From assembly GCA_013298245.1 (NCBI GenBank), contig JAAFHD010000035.1:1-15930 (forward strand): a stretch of 15,930 nt of DNA, given 5' to 3'. Positions 7,236 through 14,033 of the stretch are shown here, piece by piece; position 1 is the stretch's first letter, and the number at the start of each line of letters is the position of its first letter. This DNA comes from Alphaproteobacteria bacterium (GTDB taxonomy: Bacteria > Pseudomonadota > Alphaproteobacteria > Acetobacterales > Acetobacteraceae). The notes under the pieces were generated by a model. The model searched no databases. It worked only from the letters and a program-made list of their open reading frames with translations, and was not told where the DNA came from. The position numbers and the translations under genes were made by a program.

Positions 7236-8364
7236 AGCCAGGTCCTTCGATGGCGGGGTGGGCGCGCAGCCAATTCTCGTCGATCTCGACACCGATGCCG
7301 GGCGCCTCGTTGGGCAGCACAGTGCCATCCGCGCGGATGCGCCAAGGCTCGCTGCCGAGCGCATCGCGGAACAAATTGTTGGTGCTGATATCCGCCTCGA
7401 AATACCCGCCATTGTCGATCGCGGCGAGCAGATGGATCGACGCCGCCTGGTTGATGCCGGTCATGGAGGAATGCGGGTGGAAGGGGATCTTGAAGGCGCT
7501 GCCCATCGCCGCAATCCGCAGGCATTCGGTGATGCCGCCGGACTTGGACAAATCCGCCTGCCAGATGCGGATCACGCCATCCTCCAGCACGCGGGTGAAT
7601 TCGAAGCGGGTGAAGTGGTTTTCGCCGGCCGCCAGCGGCGTGCGCCCGAAGCCGGCCGCGGCGCGATACTGGTGGTGGTCATGCGCGGGGAAGGGCTCTT
7701 CCAGCCAGCCGATCTTCAGCGCGTCCATCGCCGGCATCACGCGGCGCACATCTTCCAAACTATAGCCGATATTGGCGTCGGTCAGGATATCCATCGCATC
7801 GCCATGCGCGCGGCGTGTCGCCTCCATCCGCGCGATGTCGTTGGCCACCGTGTCGCCCACGCGCAGCTTCACCGCGCGATACCCGGCGGCCAGATGCGGC
7901 GCCATTTCATCCAGCAGCGCCGCCGGTTCCTGGTAGCCCAGCGACACGCCGCCCGCATAAGCCGGGATCGGCCGCGACGCGCCGCCCAGCAGCCGATACA
8001 GCGGCCAGCCTGCGGCCTTCGCGCGGATGTCCCACAGCGCCATGTCGATGCCGCTCATCGCCAGCGAACACCCGGCACCCATGCCGTGCGAGGCCAGCTG
8101 ATACTTGTAGATGCGCGCCCAGATGCCGGTCACATCATGCGCGTCCATACCCATGATCAACTGGCGCAGCGTGGTCTCGATCAGCTTCGCCACCGCCGTG
8201 TGTGCGCGGCCATGATGCGCTTCGCCCCAGCCGATGATGCCGTCCTCGGTCACCACCTTCACCATCACGGCATCGCGCTTCACCGCTTGGCCGATGCCCA
8301 GGCGCGGGCCGCCCGCGGGCAGCGGAAAACTGGTGGGGTAGGCCTTCACCTCGACGATTTTCAT
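7228..8364 (-). CDS. Mandelate racemase-subgroup enolase-superfamily enzyme
   Basis: A 378-residue enzyme that would abstract the alpha-proton of a carboxylate bound to Mg2+, then eliminate water or racemise. Numbering tracks mandelate racemase closely: metal ligands D196, E222 and E248; the Asp-His dyad D271 and H298; and K166 in the position of the first Lys of the KxK pair. The second Lys is Arg here (AVKLRVG, R168). The capping N-terminal domain (residues 1-125) is complete, with GIIGWGEAHHG and the SGIDMALWDIRAKAAG helix. ATG 8364-8362 has AGGA about 6 nt upstream. Acid-sugar dehydratase is the most common activity among relatives with a D-H dyad, but the exact substrate cannot be read off. 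The next gene downstream is the Bug binding protein, overlapping by 8 nt, so uptake and catabolism of a hydroxy-acid is a reasonable inference. Confidence 0.92.
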   Translation of the reverse strand: MKIVEVKAYPTSFPLPAGGPRLGIGQAVKRDAVMVKVVTEDGIIGWGEAHHGRAHTAVAKLIETTLRQLIMGMDAHDVTGIWARIYKYQLASHGMGAGCSLAMSGIDMALWDIRAKAAGWPLYRLLGGASRPIPAYAGGVSLGYQEPAALLDEMAPHLAAGYRAVKLRVGDTVANDIARMEATRRAHGDAMDILTDANIGYSLEDVRRVMPAMDALKIGWLEEPFPAHDHHQYRAAAGFGRTPLAAGENHFTRFEFTRVLEDGVIRIWQADLSKSGGITECLRIAAMGSAFKIPFHPHSSMTGINQAASIHLLAAIDNGGYFEADISTNNLFRDALGSEPWRIRADGTVLPNEAPGIGVEIDENWLRAHPAIEGPGYV

Positions 8365-8432
8365 GCGGCCGTCCTGTTGTTGCTTGGCGCTTCCGGTGGA
8401 AGGCTGACACTTCGAAGCCGGAGGCTCAAGGC
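8365..8432. promoter_or_regulatory. Divergent intergenic region between enolase-superfamily gene and amidase
   Basis: These 68 bp separate two divergent start codons and should carry control elements for both operons. The amidase ribosome-binding site GGAGG lies at 8420-8424. A palindrome CTTCGAAG (8410-8417) and a small CTTCC/GGAAG stem are visible, but no convincing -35/-10 pair. The shared region suggests joint control of the two operons. Confidence 0.35.
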
Positions 8433-10067
8433 ATGACGGAACTGGTGCCCGCGACCATGGAAGCGATTGCGCGCTGGCAGGGCGTGGATTGCCCGAACGC
8501 GGCCGCGCGGCATGGCCTGGCCGAGATGGAGGGCGTGATCGCGGCGCTGGCCAAGCTGCGCGGCACGATGGCGTTCGAGGAAGAGCCATCCGGCTTCGAC
8601 GCCGCGCTGCGCGATTGCGCCGAACGCACGCCGCCCGCGACTGGTGCCGCCACACCACCGCCACCGCGCGGCACACTGTCCATGACGGAAGCCGCCGACG
8701 CGATCGCGCGTGGCGAGACCACCGCCGAAGCTTTGGTGGACGCCGCACTCACCCGCATCGCCGCGCATGACGGCCCGATCAACAGCGTGATCCGCCTGGA
8801 CGCCGATGCTGCCCGCGCCGCCGCCCGCGCGGTGGACCAGGCGCGCGCGGCGGGCCACGTGCTGCCGCCCCTCGCCGGCGTGCCGATGATGCACAAGGAC
8901 ATGTACTATCGCGCCGGACGCATCAGCACTTGCGGCAGCCATATCCGGCGCGACTGGGTGGCGCCGCGCACCGCGACGGTGCTGGCCCGCCTGGACGATG
9001 CCGGCGCCATCGACATGGGCACGTTGAACATGGCCGAATTCGCGCAGAACCCGACCGGGCACAACGCGCATTTCGGGCACTGCCACAACCCGTGGAACCT
9101 GCCCTATTGCACGGGCGGCTCGTCCTCCGGTTCGGGGGCGGCGGTGGCCGCGCGCTTCATCACCGCGGCGCTGGGTTCTGACACTGGCGGGTCGATCCGC
9201 CTGCCGGCCACGATCTGCGGCGTGACGGGGCTGAAACCCACGCAGACACGCGTGCCGCGCACGGGCGTGATGCCGCTGAGTTTCTCCGCCGACAATGTCG
9301 GGCCGCTGGCGCGCAGCGCGCGCGATATGGCGCGCTTCATGCGCGTGATTGCCGGGCGCTGTGCCGATGACCCGACCAGCGCGCCTGAAGCCGTGCCCGA
9401 CTACGAGGCCGCGCTGACCAACGATATCCGAGGCCTTTCCATCGCCGTGGTCCAGGACTGGTTCTTCGACGGCGCGGATGCCGAAGTGGTGGCCGCCTTC
9501 GATGCAGCACTCGATGTGCTGCGCGGCCTGGGCGCGCGCATCACGCGCATCGCCGTGCCAGAGATGGCAGCCGTCACCGCCTATGGCGCGCTGCTCTCGC
9601 GCGCCGAGGGGGCGGCGATCCACGCGAATTGGATGCGCGACGTGCCGCAGGACTACGCGATCCATCTCTCCGCGCGGCTCTATGGTGGCTATGCGGTACC
9701 GGCGTCGCTGTATCTCGAAGCGCTCTCGCGCCGCGGCCCCATCCTGCGTGCCTTCTGCGCCCGCGCGCTGACCGGCTACGACCTGGTCGCCACACCCACG
9801 CTGCGCACGCGTGTGCCAACGCTGGCCGACACTGACATCGACGCCAACCCCGAAAACTGGGCACGCTTCATGGCGGTCTCCGCCAACACGCGTCCCTTCA
9901 ACTATCTGGGCCTGCCGGCCATCAGCATCCCCTGCGGCTTCGACACCAACGGCCTGCCGATCGGCCTGCAACTTGCCGGCCGCCCCTTCGCCGAAGCCCG
10001 CGTGCTGCAAGCCGCCGACGCCTTCCAGCGCGCGACCGACTGGCACCAAAAGGAACCCGTGCTGTGA
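8433..10067 (+). CDS. Amidase-signature hydrolase with an AtzG-like N-terminal extension
   Basis: A 544-residue amidase-signature enzyme, expected to hydrolyse a C-N amide or related bond in the cytoplasm. The Ser-cisSer-Lys triad is intact: K155 (HKDMYY), S230 in GGSSSGSG and nucleophile S254 in GSDTGGSIRLPA. The 75- and 24-residue spacings match well-studied family members. The core starts at about residue 80. Before it are about 65 residues of a helical segment (ATMEAIARWQG to FDAALRDCAE) and a Pro/Ala-rich linker (66-78). This resembles AtzG/DUF4089 proteins, which elsewhere are separate small partners of AtzE-type amidases. GGAGG at 8420-8424 supports the start at 8433 over an internal Met at residue 84. 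The stop overlaps the GTG start of the next gene (GTGA), linking it to a molybdenum hydroxylase subunit. The substrate is unknown; AtzE-like biuret-type or ring-opening amidase is a guess. Confidence 0.92.
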   Translation: MTELVPATMEAIARWQGVDCPNAAARHGLAEMEGVIAALAKLRGTMAFEEEPSGFDAALRDCAERTPPATGAATPPPPRGTLSMTEAADAIARGETTAEALVDAALTRIAAHDGPINSVIRLDADAARAAARAVDQARAAGHVLPPLAGVPMMHKDMYYRAGRISTCGSHIRRDWVAPRTATVLARLDDAGAIDMGTLNMAEFAQNPTGHNAHFGHCHNPWNLPYCTGGSSSGSGAAVAARFITAALGSDTGGSIRLPATICGVTGLKPTQTRVPRTGVMPLSFSADNVGPLARSARDMARFMRVIAGRCADDPTSAPEAVPDYEAALTNDIRGLSIAVVQDWFFDGADAEVVAAFDAALDVLRGLGARITRIAVPEMAAVTAYGALLSRAEGAAIHANWMRDVPQDYAIHLSARLYGGYAVPASLYLEALSRRGPILRAFCARALTGYDLVATPTLRTRVPTLADTDIDANPENWARFMAVSANTRPFNYLGLPAISIPCGFDTNGLPIGLQLAGRPFAEARVLQAADAFQRATDWHQKEPVL

Positions 10068-12232
10068 CCTTCATCGGCCAATCGCTGCGGCGTTTCGAGG
10101 ACCAGCGATTCCTCACCGGCCGCGGGCGTTATGTCGCGGATATGGAGGTGCCCGGCGCGCTGTGGCTGGGCGTGGTGCGCAGCCCGCATGCGCATGCGCG
10201 GATCATCTCCGTGACCGCGCCCGGCACGATCTTCTCCGCGCGCGACATCCCGGGCGAACTGCCGTGCCCCGCCAATATCGGCGTGCCGCTGGTGATGCGC
10301 GCACGTCCCGCGTTGGCCGATGGCGTGGTCCGCCATGTCGGCCAGGTGGTGGCTTTCGTTGTCGCGGACACGCCCCAAGCGGCGCGCGATGCGGCCGAAG
10401 CAGTGGTCGTGGAATACGACCCGCTACCCGCCGTGACCGACCCCTTCTCACCCGATGCGGAACCCGTCTTCGACTGGCAGAAAGGCGATGTCGTCGCGAC
10501 CGACGCAGCCTTCGCGCGCGCCGCGCACATCACGCGCATCGCGCTGCGCAACCAGCGCGTCACCTGCGCGCCGATCGAGCCGCGCGCGGCCATCGCCTGG
10601 CCTGATCTGCGCCTGGTGGTGAACGGCATGAACGCGCATGGCATGCGCCGGCAGATCGCCGCCTGCATGGGTGTGCCGGAAGCTTCGCTGCATCTGGAAA
10701 TCCCCGATGTCGGCGGTGGCTTCGGCGTCAAGAACGTGCCCTTCGCCGAGCACATAGGCTGCCTGCACGCGGCCCGCGCGTTGGTGCGCCCAGTGCGCTG
10801 GGTGGCGGAACAGACGGATGATTTTTCCGCATCCTGCCACGGGCGCGGCATGCACAGCACGGCAGCGATCGCACTCGATGGCGAGGGGCGCATCCTGGCC
10901 ATGCGTGTGGATGCGGTGGCCGAAATGGGCGCATTTCTCTCCGCCAACGGCCCGTCCTGCCCGACCAATTCCGCGGGCACCGCCTTTGGTGGCGGCTATG
11001 CCATCCCGGCGATCCACGCGCGCGTGCGCGGTGTCTATACGCACACCGCGCCGATGGAGGCCTATCGCGGCGCGGGCAAACCCGAAGCCAACCACATCAC
11101 CGAAATGCTGATCGAAACCGCCGCGCGCGAACATGGCTTCGATGCAGGCCTGCTGCGCGCGAAAAACCTGATCGACGTGCATCCGCACCGCACAGCGATG
11201 GACATGCTGATCGCCGATGGTGCCTTCCCGCGCAACCTGGCGGTGGCGGAAGCCGCGGCCGACCGCGAGGGTTTTGCCGCGCGTCGCGCCGCCAGCGCCG
11301 CCGCCGGCAAACTGCGCGGCCTCGGCGTCACCTGCTTCATGGAAACCGCGCGCGGCGCTTTTGGCGAATGGGCGCGCGTTTCCGTCCTCGCCGATGGTCG
11401 CGTGGAACTCGCCCTCGGCACCCACAGCAACGGCCAGGGCCACGAAACCAGCTTCGCGCAGATCGCCGCCGACCGTCTGGGCCTGCCGCCCAAAGCCTTC
11501 GTGCTGGTGCAGGGCGACACCGACCGCGTGGAAAAAGGCAACGGCCATGGCGGCGCGCGCAGCCTGCACCAGGGCGGTCGCGCCATGGTCGAAGCGATCG
11601 ACGCGCTGTTGGCCAAGGCGCGCCCCGAAGCCGCGCGCCTGCTGCAGGCCGACGCCGCCAAGCTGCGCTTCGAAGGCGGCGCTTTCCACGCACCCAGCGG
11701 CGCCGCCATCGCGCTCACCGCGCTGTCGCTGAGCGCCAGCGCCGAACACGACAGCGCGCTCTGCACCTTCCCCCATGGCGGCCATGTCGCGGAGGTGGAA
11801 ATCGACCCCGACACGGGCGAGGTCACGCTCACGCGCTACATCGCGTGCGATGACTATGGCACGCTCATCAACCCCATGCTGACTGCCGGCCAGGTGCAGG
11901 GTGGCGTCGCGCAAGGCATCGGCCAGGCGTTGTGCGAACGCATCACCTATGACGACACCGGCCAGCTGCTTTCGGCCACCTTCACGGACTACACGCTGCC
12001 CCGCGCGACGGACCTGCCCGACCTTGACGTGCGCCTGCTGGAAGGCTGCCCGGCCAGCGTGAACCCGCTGGGCGTGAAGGGTGTGGGCCAGGCGGGCGCC
12101 ATCGCGGCCCCCCAGGCGGTGATGGCGGCCATTCTGGATGCGCTCGGCGGCCGCCCTATCGACATGCCCGCGACACCCGAGGCTGTCTGGCGCGCGCTCA
12201 ACGCCAGAACGGTCGATAGCAAGCCGCGTTGA
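10064..12232 (+). CDS. Second CoxL-like molybdopterin-binding subunit, catalytic Glu replaced by Gln
   Basis: A 722-residue molybdenum hydroxylase large subunit. The GTG start at 10064 overlaps the amidase stop (GTGA), with AAGGA at 10049-10053 as ribosome-binding site, and the N terminus carries RRFEDQRFLTGRGRY. GGGFG (217-221), AYRGAGKPE (333-341), NGQGHETSFAQ and GGARSLHQGG are cofactor-binding segments. In the C-terminal motif GVGE(S/A)G, where family members have the proton-abstracting Glu, the sequence is GVGQAG (Q676, codon CAG at 12089-12091). The other copy in this window has Glu at the matching site, so either this one works differently, is inactive, or belongs to a Gln-bearing clade. 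It has no [2Fe-2S] or FAD domain and no neighbouring partner subunits. Pairing with the amidase suggests both act on one nitrogen-containing substrate, which is inference. Confidence 0.92.
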   Translation: MTFIGQSLRRFEDQRFLTGRGRYVADMEVPGALWLGVVRSPHAHARIISVTAPGTIFSARDIPGELPCPANIGVPLVMRARPALADGVVRHVGQVVAFVVADTPQAARDAAEAVVVEYDPLPAVTDPFSPDAEPVFDWQKGDVVATDAAFARAAHITRIALRNQRVTCAPIEPRAAIAWPDLRLVVNGMNAHGMRRQIAACMGVPEASLHLEIPDVGGGFGVKNVPFAEHIGCLHAARALVRPVRWVAEQTDDFSASCHGRGMHSTAAIALDGEGRILAMRVDAVAEMGAFLSANGPSCPTNSAGTAFGGGYAIPAIHARVRGVYTHTAPMEAYRGAGKPEANHITEMLIETAAREHGFDAGLLRAKNLIDVHPHRTAMDMLIADGAFPRNLAVAEAAADREGFAARRAASAAAGKLRGLGVTCFMETARGAFGEWARVSVLADGRVELALGTHSNGQGHETSFAQIAADRLGLPPKAFVLVQGDTDRVEKGNGHGGARSLHQGGRAMVEAIDALLAKARPEAARLLQADAAKLRFEGGAFHAPSGAAIALTALSLSASAEHDSALCTFPHGGHVAEVEIDPDTGEVTLTRYIACDDYGTLINPMLTAGQVQGGVAQGIGQALCERITYDDTGQLLSATFTDYTLPRATDLPDLDVRLLEGCPASVNPLGVKGVGQAGAIAAPQAVMAAILDALGGRPIDMPATPEAVWRALNARTVDSKPR

Positions 12233-12260
12233 CCGCGGCGTGCAGCGGCCTGTTTGTTTT
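12223..12260 (+). terminator. Possible terminator after the second molybdopterin subunit gene
   Basis: GCCGCG (12223-12228) and CGCGGC (12234-12239) form a 6-bp stem with a 5-nt loop over the stop codon, and a T-rich stretch TGTTTGTTTT follows at 12251-12260. The 11-nt gap between stem and T-run is longer than in a textbook intrinsic terminator, so this is tentative. Confidence 0.35.
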
Positions 12261-12464
12261 GCACTGCCTTGGCGAAGCAAGAACATGTCGCGCGCGTTCA
12301 GACGCTTTTGCGGTCGAACCGCGCGTTGTTGGCACGCCTCATGTATCGTCGTCCCGGTCGGGGCTTGGCGACCGATGCAGCGTGGAGGGCGGCATTCGTT
12401 CGCATTGCATTTCGATCATCCGCGCCGGCTTGCGCGCCGCCGCCCCCCGCGCCACATCGCGGCC
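12261..12464. other. Non-coding stretch upstream of ctaG
   Basis: About 200 bp with no recognisable gene. Short open frames cross it but encode low-complexity Arg/Ala/Pro sequence. A CGGTCG/CGACCG dyad (12355-12360 and 12369-12374, 8-nt loop) is present. This stretch should contain the promoter of the cytochrome oxidase genes if they are not transcribed from the catabolic operon, but I find no clear -35/-10 pair. No remnant of coxA, coxB or cyoE is recognisable. Confidence 0.4.
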
Positions 12465-13067
12465 ATGCAGGACGCCACAGCCCTCGCCCGTCGTAACCGC
12501 CGCACGATGTTCGCGGCGATGGGATTCGTCGGCTTCATGGTGGGCGTGTCCTTCGCCGCGGTGCCGCTGTACGACCTGTTCTGCCGGGTCACCGGCTTCG
12601 GCGGCACGCCCATGGTCACCGACCGCGCAGCACCTGGTGCGGTGGGCGAGCCCATCACCATCCGCTTCGTCGCCGGCACGCACCCCAACCTGCCATGGCG
12701 CTTCGCCCCCGCACAGCCTTCGATGCAGCTGCGCCTGGGCGAAGAGGGTGTGGCCTTCTACACCGCGCGCAATGACAGCGCTGGTCCGGTCACCGGCATT
12801 TCCAGCTATAACGTCTCACCCGACATCGCTGGGCGCTTCTTCCAGAAGACCGCCTGCTTCTGCTTCCAGGAACAGACGCTGGAACCAGGCCAGTCGGTGG
12901 ACATGCCGCTGTCCTTCTGGGTGGACCCCGCGATCTTGCAGGACGCGCAGGCGCGCGGCATTCGCACCATCACGGTGTCCTATACGTTTTTCCGCAGCCT
13001 GGAGGACGCCGAACGCGCCGGCGCGCTGGCTAACGCAGGCCCGCATGTCGGCCCCCGCCGGCCTTGA
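12465..13067 (+). CDS. ctaG: Cytochrome c oxidase assembly protein CtaG/Cox11
   Basis: A 200-residue Cox11-type copper chaperone that delivers Cu to the CuB site of cytochrome c oxidase subunit I. One N-terminal membrane helix (about 15-33) precedes VPLYDLFCRVTGFGG, and the periplasmic beta-domain follows with SSYNVSPDIAGRFFQKTACFCFQEQ. The Cu-binding pair C131/C133 (CFCF) and the conserved C40 are present, and VSYTFF near the end is typical. ATG 12465 gives a family-like N terminus although no good ribosome-binding site precedes it; the frame stays open back to 12138, but that part overlaps the previous gene and has no Cox11 similarity. It is followed by coxC and SURF1, the usual order in alphaproteobacterial aa3-oxidase clusters. 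Confidence 0.94.
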   Translation: MQDATALARRNRRTMFAAMGFVGFMVGVSFAAVPLYDLFCRVTGFGGTPMVTDRAAPGAVGEPITIRFVAGTHPNLPWRFAPAQPSMQLRLGEEGVAFYTARNDSAGPVTGISSYNVSPDIAGRFFQKTACFCFQEQTLEPGQSVDMPLSFWVDPAILQDAQARGIRTITVSYTFFRSLEDAERAGALANAGPHVGPRRP

Positions 13068-13134
13068 TCTTCGCGTCGTAACGGTGGACAAGGGGGCCAA
13101 GGCAAGGCCCCGGAATTTCGAGTAGGACCGCACA

Positions 13135-13980
13135 ATGGCAGCACCCGCGCACGGCGCCGAAGGCGCACCGCTTCACAAGCACCCGTATCACCTGGTGGAC
13201 CCCTCCCCCTGGCCTTTGGTGGGTGCTTTTGCAGCTGGCGCGCTGGTGCTCGGCATCATCTTCAAGGCGCATTACGGCATCGTGTGGCTGCTCGCACTGG
13301 GCACCATCGGCGTTCTGGTCACCATGTTCATGTGGTGGCGCGATGTGGTGAAGGAAAGCCAGTCCAACCTGTATCACACGCCCGTCGTGCGCTTGGGCCT
13401 GCGCTACGGCATGATGCTGTTCATCGCCTCGGAAGTGATGTTCTTCGTGGCCTTCTTCTGGGCCTATTTCCACTTCGCGCTGTATCCGGAGCATGTGTCC
13501 GGGGCGGCCACCGCGATCTGGCCGCCGGCCGGCATCAAGACCTTTGATCCGCTGCATCTGCCGTTGCTGAACACACTGATCCTGTTGCTGTCGGGCTGCA
13601 CCGTCACCTGGGCGCACCACGCCATCATCCACGGCGACAACAAGACCGCGGTGAAGGGCCTGGCGATCACGGTGCTGCTGGGCGTCCTGTTCACTGGCGT
13701 GCAGGCCTATGAATACGCGACGGCGCCGTTCAACTTCGTGAATGGCGGGATCTACCCCTCCACCTTCTTCCTGGCGACCGGCTTCCACGGCTTCCACGTG
13801 ATCGTCGGCACCATCTTCCTGGCGGTCTGCCTGTTCCGCGCGATGCGCGGGCACTTCACCCCGGAAAAGCATTTCGGCTTCGAAGCCGCGGCCTGGTACT
13901 GGCACTTCGTGGACGTGGTGTGGCTGTTCCTCTTCATTGCGATCTATGTGCTGGGCGTGGGTGAAATCTATCATCACTGA
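13135..13980 (+). CDS. coxC: Cytochrome c oxidase subunit III
   Basis: A 281-residue integral membrane subunit of the aa3-type cytochrome c oxidase. It shows the family's seven-helix pattern and signature blocks: HPYHLVDPSPWPLVGAF at the N terminus, MMLFIASEVMFFVAFFWAYFH (with the conserved Glu on the proton-uptake side), LLNTLILLLSGCTVTWAHH, ATGFHGFHVIVGTIFL and EAAAWYWHFVDVVWLFLF at the end. ATG 13135 is preceded by AGGA at 13124-13127. A 67-nt gap separates it from ctaG. A 6-bp GGGGCC/GGCCCC stem (13093-13098 and 13106-13111) lies in that gap. The gene is intact and is surely part of the respiratory chain. Confidence 0.97.
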   Translation: MAAPAHGAEGAPLHKHPYHLVDPSPWPLVGAFAAGALVLGIIFKAHYGIVWLLALGTIGVLVTMFMWWRDVVKESQSNLYHTPVVRLGLRYGMMLFIASEVMFFVAFFWAYFHFALYPEHVSGAATAIWPPAGIKTFDPLHLPLLNTLILLLSGCTVTWAHHAIIHGDNKTAVKGLAITVLLGVLFTGVQAYEYATAPFNFVNGGIYPSTFFLATGFHGFHVIVGTIFLAVCLFRAMRGHFTPEKHFGFEAAAWYWHFVDVVWLFLFIAIYVLGVGEIYHH

Positions 13981-14030
13981 TGCCCCGCGCTGCCGGGCGG
14001 CGATGATGCCGCCCGCATCCCCGGGGGCAT
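13980..14030 (+). promoter_or_regulatory. Nested hairpin between coxC and SURF1 covering the SURF1 ribosome-binding site
   Basis: An inner 8-bp stem, CGGGCGGC (13994-14001) with GCCGCCCG (14008-14015), has a 6-nt loop. An outer 7-bp stem, ATGCCCC (13980-13986) with GGGGCAT (14024-14030), encloses it. The right arm of the outer stem includes the G-run (14023-14027) that is the likely ribosome-binding site for the GTG start at 14034. The fold could dampen SURF1 translation relative to coxC or cause partial termination. The pairings are exact in the sequence; the role is inferred. Confidence 0.45.
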
Positions 14031-14033
14031 GAC

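Noticed and set aside
6877..8436. Plus-strand open frame of 519 codons opposite the Bug protein and enolase-superfamily genes
   Set aside because: It crosses two real genes on the other strand and a promoter gap, and its product has no recognisable domain.
8361..10049. Minus-strand open frame of 562 codons opposite the amidase
   Set aside because: It is antisense to a complete amidase with an intact triad. Composition is Gly/Arg/His-rich and no motif is seen.
10448..12286. Minus-strand open frame of 612 codons opposite the second molybdopterin gene
   Set aside because: Antisense shadow of a gene with clear cofactor motifs; no domain recognised.
12138..12464. Upstream in-frame extension of Cox11
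   Set aside because: It overlaps the end of the previous gene and has no Cox11 similarity; the N terminus from 12465 already fits the family.
12254..12496. 80-codon open frame in the gap before ctaG
   Set aside because: Arg/Ala/Pro-rich product with no recognisable motif, and it overlaps the ctaG start in a different frame.
13093..13111. GGGGCC/GGCCCC stem before coxC as a terminator
   Set aside because: Only 6 bp, no T-run, and it lies just before an essential operon gene.
13045..13125. 26-codon open frame between ctaG and coxC
   Set aside because: Short, overlaps the ctaG end in another frame, has no clear ribosome-binding site and no known counterpart.
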